36,462 bases of DNA from a virus, in IMG/VR virus record IMGVR_UViG_3300047172_000297, positions 1-36,462 of that record; one strand, written 5' to 3'. The notes below the pieces were generated by a model. The model was not told the DNA's origin. It worked only from the letters and a program-made list of their open reading frames with translations, and ran no database searches. Below, piece after piece: positions 1 to 6,949 of the stretch. The first letter of the stretch is position 1, and each line of letters begins with the position of its first letter. Both the position numbers and the translations under genes were made by a program.

Positions 1-326
1 CAGGCTCCGGCCGGCGCGGCTGTGACGGAAGGCAGCGAGATCAGCCCAAACGTCTCGCTGTAGAGCACGACGCCGGCCAGAACATAGCGCACATCGCAGG
101 ACAAATTACCCGCTGGCCACGCCGTGGTATTGCACGGGCCGAGCTGAAAGACGCCGGCGGCCGGCGTTACGAGATTGACAGGCAGCTCCTGCACGAGAGC
201 TGCATTCAGATCGCGCACCTCAGAGGTGATCGTCGCGCTCGTGATATCGATTGGCGTGCCATCATCCTGTTGCGCGACGCAGTTGAGCTGCAGCGTCTGC
301 CCGATCTTTACGGGGAAGAAGATCAT
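1..326 (-). CDS. Partial phage tail-accessory protein (runs off left edge)
   Basis: An open frame begins at ATG 326-324 and is still open at base 1, giving the first 108 codons. It starts MIFFPVKIGQTLQLNC and contains DDGTPIDITSATI, a later FQLGP and a VLYSETF strand. This beta-rich pattern (a polarity string, then 'dGtPiDit', then repeated strands) is common in small phage baseplate or fibre-accessory domains such as the BppU N-terminal type; that assignment is by pattern only. It lies 28 nt after the stop of the preceding gene. A 9-codon frame (ATG 353 to TGA 325) overlaps its start codon as ATGA and might couple translation, but may be chance. The C-terminus is outside the window. Confidence 0.6.
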   Translation of the reverse strand, partial: MIFFPVKIGQTLQLNCVAQQDDGTPIDITSATITSEVRDLNAALVQELPVNLVTPAAGVFQLGPCNTTAWPAGNLSCDVRYVLAGVVLYSETFGLISLPSVTAAPAGA

Positions 327-354
327 GCCGTTGCGCCTAACTGGTCGCGCATAA

Positions 355-882
355 TCACGGGATTACTGCCGCAGCTTCAGGCAGCTCGGATGCGGCGCCC
401 CAAACCACTGCGAATAGCGCTAGGCGGTAGGCTGAGAGAGCCTGATAGAACGCCACGAACGTCGACGCAGACCCAAAAACATGCAGCGCACCGCTTGCGT
501 CGGGCCAGCTCCAATTGGAAGCCGAGGCGGGGAATGCACCGCCGTTGGCGGCGATCAGGGCCGCCAGGTCCGCCGCCAAGCTCACCGTGGTAGTGTCCAA
601 AGCATAGGTGCCATTGAGCGCCGACGCTTCGCCGGTGCTAGTGACATTGAGGCCGTTCGAGAGCGCAAGCAGTGCCCGCACGGAGAGCGCCGGCGGGACG
701 AACGCGTCCGCAAAATTGCCGAGGGCGCTTCCCACGATTGTCGTGGTTTTTGGATCCGACATAATCGCCGCGAACTGTGCGTTCGTGATGGCGACAGCGC
801 CCTCGGGTATCGCGATCCCCGTCGCGCTGTCATAGAGGCCAGTTGCGCGGCCGTGCGCGTCCAGAACGGCAAATTTCGACAT
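355..882 (-). CDS. Tail fibre-associated protein, DUF4376-like C-terminus
   Basis: 175 residues, ATG at 882, 3 nt after the stop of the tail-fibre gene. The N-terminal third (MSKFAVLDAHGRATGLYDSATG, then IPEGAVAITNAQFAAI) resembles the start of many tail fibre assembly or fibre-tip accessory proteins, which open with a short beta segment followed by 'P.dAv.It..q...l'. The rest is helical with a repeated 'LNGTYALDTTTVSLAADLAALI..NGGAFPASASNWSWPDASG' pattern typical of DUF4376-like C-terminal domains on fibre-assembly proteins. Likely role: chaperone or accessory of the adjacent fibre. No catalytic residues are apparent. Family assignment is from residue pattern only. Confidence 0.6.
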   Translation of the reverse strand: MSKFAVLDAHGRATGLYDSATGIAIPEGAVAITNAQFAAIMSDPKTTTIVGSALGNFADAFVPPALSVRALLALSNGLNVTSTGEASALNGTYALDTTTVSLAADLAALIAANGGAFPASASNWSWPDASGALHVFGSASTFVAFYQALSAYRLALFAVVWGAASELPEAAAVIP

Positions 883-885
883 TGA

Positions 886-1437
886 TTAGTTCCCTACCAC
901 AATCACGTGCGCCGTTGCGCTTTCGCGCGGGCTGAAGCTGCCGCTGAAGGCCTGAACAGTCTGGCAATAGACCTCAACGTGCGAATTATCCGCGCCAACT
1001 GAAACGCCGTAGCTATAGGCGCCGGCCCCGCCATCGGTGACAAAGCCGCCGATGAAACCGTTGGGTAGCGTGGTTGGCAGCAAGGCCTGAACGTTCGCCT
1101 GACCCGCCGCAAGCGTAACCTGGCAGCCCATGACGATCAGCGGGTTTCCCCCGGCGACGGGGATCATGAAATACCACCCGCTGCTCGAAATCGTAGCAGT
1201 GGAGACGCCGGCGCCGGCAGCAGCTATCAACGCCCGAATGGCGGTGATCATCTGCGTATTATCGTTGGCGTTGGGCTCAAGTCCGGCAGCGGCAATGACC
1301 GCGATGTTCTCTTCTTGGACGCCGTTGAAAAACACCGCGTTGCCAAAAGTGCCTTCCTGGTTTGTGGCAAGATTTCTGTCCTGCCACATGCGCTTGCCGT
1401 CAACGAGCAGGAAGTTTGCGCCGCTAATTCGATCCAT
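886..1437 (-). CDS. Tail fibre protein with gp53-like C-terminal domain
   Basis: 183 residues, ATG 1437, directly following gp48. The N-terminus (MDRISGANFLLVDGKRMWQDRN) matches the common 'MDRI.ga......g' opening of Mu-type tail fibre proteins that attach to the baseplate. After a helical middle (IAAAGLEPN, MITAIRALIAAAG) the last 80 residues run SSGWYFMIP ... GFIGGFVTDGG ... ASATAHV-type strands, resembling the trimeric gp53-like C-terminal receptor-binding domain, where a Gly-Trp near the start and a terminal strand are characteristic. It is short for a fibre; the host-recognition role is inferred from position and this domain. Confidence 0.7.
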   Translation of the reverse strand: MDRISGANFLLVDGKRMWQDRNLATNQEGTFGNAVFFNGVQEENIAVIAAAGLEPNANDNTQMITAIRALIAAAGAGVSTATISSSGWYFMIPVAGGNPLIVMGCQVTLAAGQANVQALLPTTLPNGFIGGFVTDGGAGAYSYGVSVGADNSHVEVYCQTVQAFSGSFSPRESATAHVIVVGN

Positions 1438-1440
1438 TGC

Positions 1441-2115
1441 CTACGTCTCCTGCAAAATGTAGCCGCCGCCGTCTTCGAGCGCGAAGCCGCCGTTGCCGTC
1501 CTCGAGCTCGATTGTCGATCCGGAGGCGAGGTATTTAAAATAAAAGCTGATGTGCAGCGGTGCGCCGCACGTCAGCGGGCAGACCGCGAGGCTTGGCGTG
1601 AACGTGCCGAGGCTGTCATCGCAGGTAGAAGCGCCACATTCGAAATTGGTCAGCGACGTCGGCGGCAGGTCGACTTCGATCGCGAAATTCTCCGCGTATG
1701 GCACCATCTGCGCGTCACATGTCGATGCGCCGCAAATCCAATTCGGCACCTCGACAATCGTGAGAGCGACGCCGAGCGTCGCCGCGAGCGCGACAAAATA
1801 GCCGGCACAGATGTTGCCGCCCGCCGTCCAGCGCTGGTAGGCGATCGCGGCCTGCGTTGCGAAGCCAAGCGTCGATGTGTCCTGTCCGCAAGGATCTGGG
1901 CCGAGCACCCGCTGATAGTCTGGCAGCAGATCGTAGGCGAGCCGCATATCGACCTGCGGACCCATCGCATCGGAAGACACTTCCAGGTCCGATATGACGG
2001 CACCCAACCCCAGCAGACGGGCGGCGAAATACTCGTCGACGTCATTGGGAAATGCCCAGCCAGGTGGCGCGAGAGCCAGCAGCTCGGCCTGCATCTGGCT
2101 TGCCGTGCGCGCCAT
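1441..2115 (-). CDS. Mu gp48-like tail protein (DUF2313/YmfQ)
   Basis: 224 residues; ATG 2115 overlaps the stop of gp47 by one base (TAATG). The N-terminal half (MQAELLALAPPGWAFP ... LLPDYQRVLGPDP ... RRWTAGG-type segment) fits the DUF2313 family of baseplate proteins that connect the wedge to the fibre in Mu-like phages. Two copies of CGASTCD occur at about residues 129-135 and 160-166, within the segment where the family normally has a single 'G.S..Gd.l' motif, and further Cys-Pro-Leu-Thr-Cys follows. The last 25 residues hold a tandem Gly/Asp repeat (ELEDGNGGFALEDGGGYIL). It is one gene upstream of the fibre, the usual Mu order. Confidence 0.85.
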   Translation of the reverse strand: MARTASQMQAELLALAPPGWAFPNDVDEYFAARLLGLGAVISDLEVSSDAMGPQVDMRLAYDLLPDYQRVLGPDPCGQDTSTLGFATQAAIAYQRWTAGGNICAGYFVALAATLGVALTIVEVPNWICGASTCDAQMVPYAENFAIEVDLPPTSLTNFECGASTCDDSLGTFTPSLAVCPLTCGAPLHISFYFKYLASGSTIELEDGNGGFALEDGGGYILQET

Positions 2116-3248
2116 TAGCTGCCGCCGAAAGTGAGTGTGCCGAGGATCGGCAATTGGCCGGCTGAGTAGGTCTGATCAGCCGAAGGGGCAGTGCGGTCGT
2201 GATACGTCTCGCCAGATCCATTGCTGAGGGCGGCGTCCAGGTTGGACATCGGCAGGATCCATGTTCCCCCGCCGCTTGGCAGCATGTCCGGCGCACCGGC
2301 AAAGAACAGTTGGAGCGCCGCCGTTGCCGCTGCCTGTACCGGTACGGTATTCGGCGTCAGCGCGATCGCCACGTTGACCGGCACGAGAGTGAACGCGGTC
2401 ACGAAGACCGACATCCCGAGTGGCTTGCGCTTGGTCGCGTCCGTCAAATAGGCGGTTACGACCTCAATTTCGGTATCGGTCGGCAAGCGTGGTGGAAGAC
2501 CGCTTCCCTGGCTCATCGCCAGGAACACATTCACATTGCCAAGGGAGAGCTGAACCGGCTGGCAGATGGCGTTTTGAAGCACCTCGCCAACCCACTGCGT
2601 ATAGTCCTGGGCTGAGCCACCCGCTCCCCTGAAACGAATTCGCTGGAGAATACGCTGGCGCCAATCCTCGATCGGCTCCAAGTCCTGGCCGTCCGTAATG
2701 CCATCGCCAATCACCGTGGCGGTCTGCGGGTTTAGCCCCTCAACGGGCACCACGAATTCCAGCACGACGCCGGCGGCCAGGTTGCCGGCGCTTCCCGCCA
2801 GGTTGGCGGCTATAGCGAGGGTGCCGGTTCCCGTGTTGCTCAGCGTGCCGGCGGCGGTCGTGGTGTAAAGTGCGCCGGAAGAAACGCTGAGCGCCTCGCC
2901 CGCGGCCACTATAAGCGACGGCGCTCCCAGAACGGTCACACTCCCGGCGGCCGATGTGGGCTGGTCACGGGGCACATTCCAAACCGCCGCGTGCCGCGAT
3001 AGCCAGCGCCAGGCCGTGTCTGGCATTAGCTCCTTCGCGTTGCTGGCCAGGTAAAGCCAGGCATCGGTAACGCTGAGCTCGGCGATGCGCGCATGGACGG
3101 CGAGCGTGGAATTCGGCGACCTGGCGTCAACCACGGCCGCCGGCGCCGTGGGATTTCTGAGCGCGTAGATCCGTGCGAATTCGACTTCGTAAACACTCGC
3201 CGCGCGGTTGCTGATATCGCCGGGCGCCGGTATCGGCCAGCCCGTCAC
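2115..3248 (-). CDS. Baseplate J-like protein (Mu gp47)
   Basis: About 377 residues. I choose the GTG at 3248 over the upstream in-frame ATG at 3293: GTG 3248 overlaps the previous stop as GTGA and is preceded by GAAGAAGG at about 7 nt. The protein carries the baseplate J pattern: N-terminal helices (RAASVYEVEFARIYAL), a beta region rich in Gly/Thr (SVTVLGAPSLIVAAGEAL), 'PVEGLNPQTATVIGDGITDGQDLEPIEDWRQRILQRIR' marking the J-core, and the 'VGEVLQNAICQPVQLSLGNVNVFLA' segment. It is a wedge subunit of the contractile tail baseplate. Neighbours gp46 and gp48 confirm it. Confidence 0.9.
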   Translation of the reverse strand: MTGWPIPAPGDISNRAASVYEVEFARIYALRNPTAPAAVVDARSPNSTLAVHARIAELSVTDAWLYLASNAKELMPDTAWRWLSRHAAVWNVPRDQPTSAAGSVTVLGAPSLIVAAGEALSVSSGALYTTTAAGTLSNTGTGTLAIAANLAGSAGNLAAGVVLEFVVPVEGLNPQTATVIGDGITDGQDLEPIEDWRQRILQRIRFRGAGGSAQDYTQWVGEVLQNAICQPVQLSLGNVNVFLAMSQGSGLPPRLPTDTEIEVVTAYLTDATKRKPLGMSVFVTAFTLVPVNVAIALTPNTVPVQAAATAALQLFFAGAPDMLPSGGGTWILPMSNLDAALSNGSGETYHDRTAPSADQTYSAGQLPILGTLTFGGS

Positions 3249-3697
3249 GAGAGAACCTTCTTCACCGTCACGCTCGTTTTCGCGACGACGCATTGAAGTC
3301 CGAGCACCTGGCGCTGAAGATACGACGCATTGACGCCGACAGAGAGGCCGCTATTTGCAAAATGCTGGAGCGCCTCTTCAGCCGCACTTTGCCCGAGCTC
3401 CTTGGTCTGGCGCGTCGCCTTCGCGCCATCCAAAAGCCAAAGCCTGGAACCGATCAGCTGGCCGCTCAAATCGAGCGCGTCGCCGACCCAACCCTGCCGG
3501 GACATCAACGATCCAGGCGTATAGAAATCACTTTCGACGGTCGGTAAAATATCATCCGGCCGCGCACGGCGGTTGCACCCGAGTGAAATGAGCATCGGCG
3601 TTGCGACGGTGGCATCGAGTGCCAGATCGACGCCGTCGAACCCAAGGTCGCATCGCCCCGTCCGAGCGTTCAACACCAGCGCGTTATCGAGGAACAT
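3245..3697 (-). CDS. Mu gp46-like baseplate protein
   Basis: About 150 residues from ATG 3697; an upstream TTG at 3727 would add ten residues. The ATG is preferred because family members start almost at the 'lg....G.cDl...G.Dl.ld....t..lisLg.drRa..dD' segment, here NARTGRCDLGFDGVDLALD followed by ISLGCNRRARPDD. The middle (ESDFYTPGSLMSRQGWVGDAL) is the characteristic Trp-Gly-D segment of the GP46 family; this protein corresponds to the gpW-type inner wedge subunit. It ends in a GTGA overlap with gp47. The candidate late regulatory motif lies 33 nt upstream of this ATG. Confidence 0.88.
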   Translation of the reverse strand: MFLDNALVLNARTGRCDLGFDGVDLALDATVATPMLISLGCNRRARPDDILPTVESDFYTPGSLMSRQGWVGDALDLSGQLIGSRLWLLDGAKATRQTKELGQSAAEEALQHFANSGLSVGVNASYLQRQVLGLQCVVAKTSVTVKKVLS

Positions 3698-3730
3698 GGC
3701 GGCCAGTTTTCCGCGTGCGCGCGACAAACC

Positions 3731-3754
3731 GGCATGCCCACCGCGGTGGGGTAG
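3731..3754 (-). promoter_or_regulatory. 24-bp dyad motif, copy A (candidate late activator site)
   Basis: On the plus strand this reads GGCATGCCCACCGCGGTGGG followed by GTAG, containing the perfect 14-bp palindrome CCCACCGCGGTGGG. Near-identical copies lie at 16514-16537 and 28773-28796. This copy fills the 60-bp gap between gp45 and gp46 and ends 33 nt upstream of the gp46 ATG. I infer a protein-binding site for late gene control; no clear -10 hexamer is visible downstream. Confidence 0.5.
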
Positions 3755-3757
3755 AAA

Positions 3758-4324
3758 CTAGAGCGTGACGAAGCCGGCGGCGGTGACTGTGCCATTGATC
3801 GAGGCATCGCCCGAGACACTCAAGGCGCCCCCCACGTTCAAGGTGCCGGTGGTGCTGATATCGCCGGTGACTGTCATATCCCCGGTGATGGTCGTTGGTC
3901 CATTGATCGCAACGCCGTTGGGCGCTTTGATCGTGACGTTCGGTGTCTGGATTACGACCTGGCTGAAGCCGAAAATCTCGACGATCCCGCCGGCACGCAC
4001 GCGAACCCGGCTGCCGTCTTCTGCATAAATGCATCCTCCGTCACCCGCGGCCATCCCGCCGTATCGGTGCGAGGCGTTGCAAAGTGGCAGCGCGATGTAG
4101 TGGCCGGGATCGTCACCAACAGCGAGCAAATTGACGACGGCGCCGGCGATCGGCGGCATCGACGCGAAGCCGAAAATGCTCTGCACCTCGATGCCAGTTC
4201 GAGTGATCCCGTCATGCGTTTGAACCGCGATCGTCTGAGCCTGGCCGGTGTCGTCGACCGATATGACGATGCCCTGGACCACGCCACAGCGAGAGTCATA
4301 GGTCTGCTCGTGGAGCGGATCCAT
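3758..4324 (-). CDS. Mu gp45-like baseplate spike protein
   Basis: 188 residues, ATG 4324 overlapping the stop of P by one base (TGATG). The first 90 residues form the OB-fold typical of gpV/gp45 spikes (GVVQGIVISVDDTGQAQTIAVQTHDGI, EVQSIFGFASMPPIAGAVVNLLAVGD, 'HYIALPL'). The remaining half is a short-repeat beta prism: RVRVRAGGIVEIFGF, VVIQTPNVTIKAP, TITGDMTVTGDISTTGTLNVGGALSVSGDASINGT, the Thr/Gly rich triangular helix that pierces the host outer membrane. It would form a trimer at the baseplate tip. No His-x-His iron-binding apex is apparent at the C-terminus (ends AAGFVTL). Confidence 0.9.
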   Translation of the reverse strand: MDPLHEQTYDSRCGVVQGIVISVDDTGQAQTIAVQTHDGITRTGIEVQSIFGFASMPPIAGAVVNLLAVGDDPGHYIALPLCNASHRYGGMAAGDGGCIYAEDGSRVRVRAGGIVEIFGFSQVVIQTPNVTIKAPNGVAINGPTTITGDMTVTGDISTTGTLNVGGALSVSGDASINGTVTAAGFVTL

Positions 4325-5631
4325 CAGGGCGCCGTCAGGTTGGATACGGTGGCATCGAGCGGCTTGGCGCCCTGCTTTTGTTTGGGGCCTTTTTTCTTCG
4401 CGGCCTCGTTAATTCGGTCGTAGGCAGTCACACCCACTACCCGCATCTTCGTCATCATGCCCTTGGCGCTGTAGGCGAATTTCGTGCCCGCGATCAGCAT
4501 GTCTTTGTCGATCATCACGAACGGATCAAACAGCGCGGTCACCTGGTTCGGCCGCCACAGTGTGCCGCTCGGCCCCTCGGGCGCGCGCCAGTCGAGAACG
4601 GTATAGAAAAGATCATCTCCCTCGCCGCGGGCGACGCGCACCGCCCATTCCGCCTGTTCCTGGGTTGAGCTGCTTCCACTCTGCGTCCTGGTTAGTCGAA
4701 CCGTTGGCCGGTAGCGCGTGATTTCCGGGTCCGTGGCGTGTCCCGTCATGAGTATTGCGCTGGCCTCGGGCGCTACCGTGGGCGCTGGCGCAACGTTGCC
4801 GGTCAGCGGTGCGACGCTGCTGTCCAAATGCACAGGGACACCTTTACGCGCGCCAGCGCATCTTTCGGTTTGGCCTTTGACGTAGACATCGCTGAAGCGT
4901 TTTTCCCAGCTCTGAGTGCCTTCGCATTCGTGCACGTTGTCGCCGACCTGGATGGACGCCGGCGCTCGGCTATTGCCTCCCTTCGTAAGCTGCAGGCCGC
5001 CAATGCCATCGGAGACCAGCAGGGTGGATCTTTGGCGTGCTCCCTTTTCCAGTGCCGCGAGAACTGTTTCATGCGGACCGATCGCCAGCCTGACGAACGG
5101 ATCGCCGATGTCGGTTAAAAGCGTCACCTTGATGCCAAACGGCATGCACAGTGCTGTGGCGATATGCAGCAGATCGACATTCTTGAATTCAGCGGGGCCC
5201 TGCGGCACAGCCGCGCAGTCCACCAGGTCACCGGTCTTATCGCGGCCGATGATACGCTGCTGCAGCTTATTGTGGCTCCACTTCGTGCGGACCTTGTCGA
5301 TATAGCCGTCGAGAAGCAATTCGCCGTCGATGTAGATTTGCGCCGGCAAACCCTTTGTGACCGGCTGCGTCGATCCACCGTAGCCGCCATAAGAGGCGCC
5401 GAACCCGTTGGCAGAAAGCGCTTCAGCTACGCGCGCCTGGTCGAAAATCATCAGCTCGAAGGTGCCGGCAATATTCTTCAAATCGCGGTCGATATCGATC
5501 TCGAAAAATTGAGTGATGCGCATGCCGGCCGCGACCAGGACAACGCGCGAAGTCGGCTGCGACGCCGGCTGGTAGGCAGTGAAACCGCCATCGCTATTCG
5601 GCGCGGACTGGAGGGAAACCGAAGCGCTCAT
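4324..5631 (-). CDS. P: Baseplate hub protein P (Mu gp44, gpD-like)
   Basis: 435 residues, ATG 5631, 10 nt after the stop of N. Pattern matches the Mu P / gp44 hub: an N-terminal beta domain (MRITQFFEIDIDRDLKNIAGTFELMIF, LPAQIYIDGELLLDGYIDKV, 'HNKLQQRIIGRDKTGDLVDCA'), then the second hub domain with 'FVRLAIGPHETVLAALEKGARQRSTLLVSDGIGGLQLT'. These are the gp27-like domains that form the trimeric ring to which the spike attaches. The C-terminus is Lys-rich (AAKKKGPKQKQGAKP). Its position between N and the spike is the Mu order. Confidence 0.9.
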   Translation of the reverse strand: MSASVSLQSAPNSDGGFTAYQPASQPTSRVVLVAAGMRITQFFEIDIDRDLKNIAGTFELMIFDQARVAEALSANGFGASYGGYGGSTQPVTKGLPAQIYIDGELLLDGYIDKVRTKWSHNKLQQRIIGRDKTGDLVDCAAVPQGPAEFKNVDLLHIATALCMPFGIKVTLLTDIGDPFVRLAIGPHETVLAALEKGARQRSTLLVSDGIGGLQLTKGGNSRAPASIQVGDNVHECEGTQSWEKRFSDVYVKGQTERCAGARKGVPVHLDSSVAPLTGNVAPAPTVAPEASAILMTGHATDPEITRYRPTVRLTRTQSGSSSTQEQAEWAVRVARGEGDDLFYTVLDWRAPEGPSGTLWRPNQVTALFDPFVMIDKDMLIAGTKFAYSAKGMMTKMRVVGVTAYDRINEAAKKKGPKQKQGAKPLDATVSNLTAP

Positions 5632-5641
5632 TGGGCCTCTG

Positions 5642-6949
5642 TCATGGAAGCAACGGAACGGCCGCTTGGCCGCCTACTTGCAAAGCCTCGATCACCCCAG
5701 ACGCCAGCGACGGGGCATAAACATTATTTCTGGCAACCAGGTCGTAGTACATTCCGGCCACCTGGCCGGGCGTGTCGCCGGCGAGATATTGCGCGATCAG
5801 CCAAACCGGTACCGGACGCGGCAGCTTCAGGCTCACCACCGCGGGAAGCCGGCCAATGCGCGCGTTCATGTCGAGCGACAGCGCGCTTTGCGAAGCGATG
5901 CAGGCACGCCAGACATCGGCAGCGAGGGTCGGGTATTGTGAGCCCAGCAGAAGTGCCGACTGAGAAAGCACCTGAAATGCGCCGAGCAGTTCAGCCAGCC
6001 ACGCTGCCGCATCCTGCTGGCTCGTGAAGACGATATCGCTTGCGGCGGTCACCGCATCTGCCAGCACCAAGGCTTGCGCTACCAGCGCCAGCGCCGGGCC
6101 CGGCGTTGGGTCTTTCGCATGTGAGCCTATGGCCGTTACCACCGCCAGGAGGAACGTCGTGGTCTGAGCGGCATCGGCCGCCGCGGCCGCCTCGGTGGGC
6201 AATCCTGGCGCCACGGCGGCCGGGATAGGCGGCTGTGCCGCGATGACCGCCGCTGCGCTTGGGGCGGCCAGCGCAAGCCCCAGGCCGCTTGCGAACGCAA
6301 CACCAGGCGGGAGGTCTCCCGCAGCGACCAGCAGATCGATCTCTGGGACAACAAGCGCACCGATCAGCTCGGAGCTAATGCCGGCGACGTCGAGCAGCGC
6401 GAGCTGAAAAAAGCCGGCGACCGACAGCGCGAAATTACGGGCATAGGAGATGATCGACAGCACCTGCGAAACCGCCCCAAGCACACGGTCCAGCATGCTG
6501 AACGCGGCTTTCCGAAGGCTTTGCAGCTCGCTCAGCAGCGAGGTCTCGGTATCCACTGGCGGCGGCACGCGGGGGTAGAAGCGCGCAACGCTGGCCGTGA
6601 AACGCACGCAGCGGAGCTCATCCGCTTTGAAAATGATCTCCTGCTTTAGCAGAACGACCAGGAAATTCCCAAGCCACGGGTGGATCAGTGTCTGCGGTCC
6701 AGGTGTCTGAAAGGCCGTCTCCAGCGCGGCGGCCTGGGCGACAAAATCGTCGCCGTTCATGATCCCGGCGAACTTTATCTCGCCATCGTCTTGGCCGAGA
6801 TCTTGGAAGACCGCGATATCCTGGCCTGGAAACAAGAAGCGCTCGGCGCGGCGACCGGGCGGATGCCGGCTGTCGACCATGTAGAACGGCACGCCGCCAA
6901 AGGACGCCTCCATAAAGGCGCCGGGATAGTTGTCGAATAGGTCGCTCAA
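5642..6949 (-). CDS. N: DNA circularisation / baseplate protein N (Mu gp43)
   Basis: 435 residues; ATG 6949 overlaps the tape-measure stop (ATGA). The N-terminal 130 residues carry the DNA_circ_N pattern: 'ASFGGVPFYMVDSRHPPGRRAERFLFPGQD', 'DLGQDDGEIKFAGIMNGDDFVAQAAALETAFQTPGPQTLIHPWLG' and 'CVRFTASVARFYP'. The rest is Ala/Leu-rich helix. In Mu, N is needed for tail assembly and is packaged with the injected DNA end; in tailed phages with this domain it also behaves as a baseplate/tail-tube-adjacent protein. Order tape measure-N-P is conserved. Confidence 0.9.
   Translation of the reverse strand: MSDLFDNYPGAFMEASFGGVPFYMVDSRHPPGRRAERFLFPGQDIAVFQDLGQDDGEIKFAGIMNGDDFVAQAAALETAFQTPGPQTLIHPWLGNFLVVLLKQEIIFKADELRCVRFTASVARFYPRVPPPVDTETSLLSELQSLRKAAFSMLDRVLGAVSQVLSIISYARNFALSVAGFFQLALLDVAGISSELIGALVVPEIDLLVAAGDLPPGVAFASGLGLALAAPSAAAVIAAQPPIPAAVAPGLPTEAAAAADAAQTTTFLLAVVTAIGSHAKDPTPGPALALVAQALVLADAVTAASDIVFTSQQDAAAWLAELLGAFQVLSQSALLLGSQYPTLAADVWRACIASQSALSLDMNARIGRLPAVVSLKLPRPVPVWLIAQYLAGDTPGQVAGMYYDLVARNNVYAPSLASGVIEALQVGGQAAVPLLP

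Noticed and set aside
3698-3727. TTG 3727 as the gp46 start
   Set aside because: The family pattern begins at ATG 3697; the added ten residues are basic and unconserved, and the TTG has no good ribosome site.
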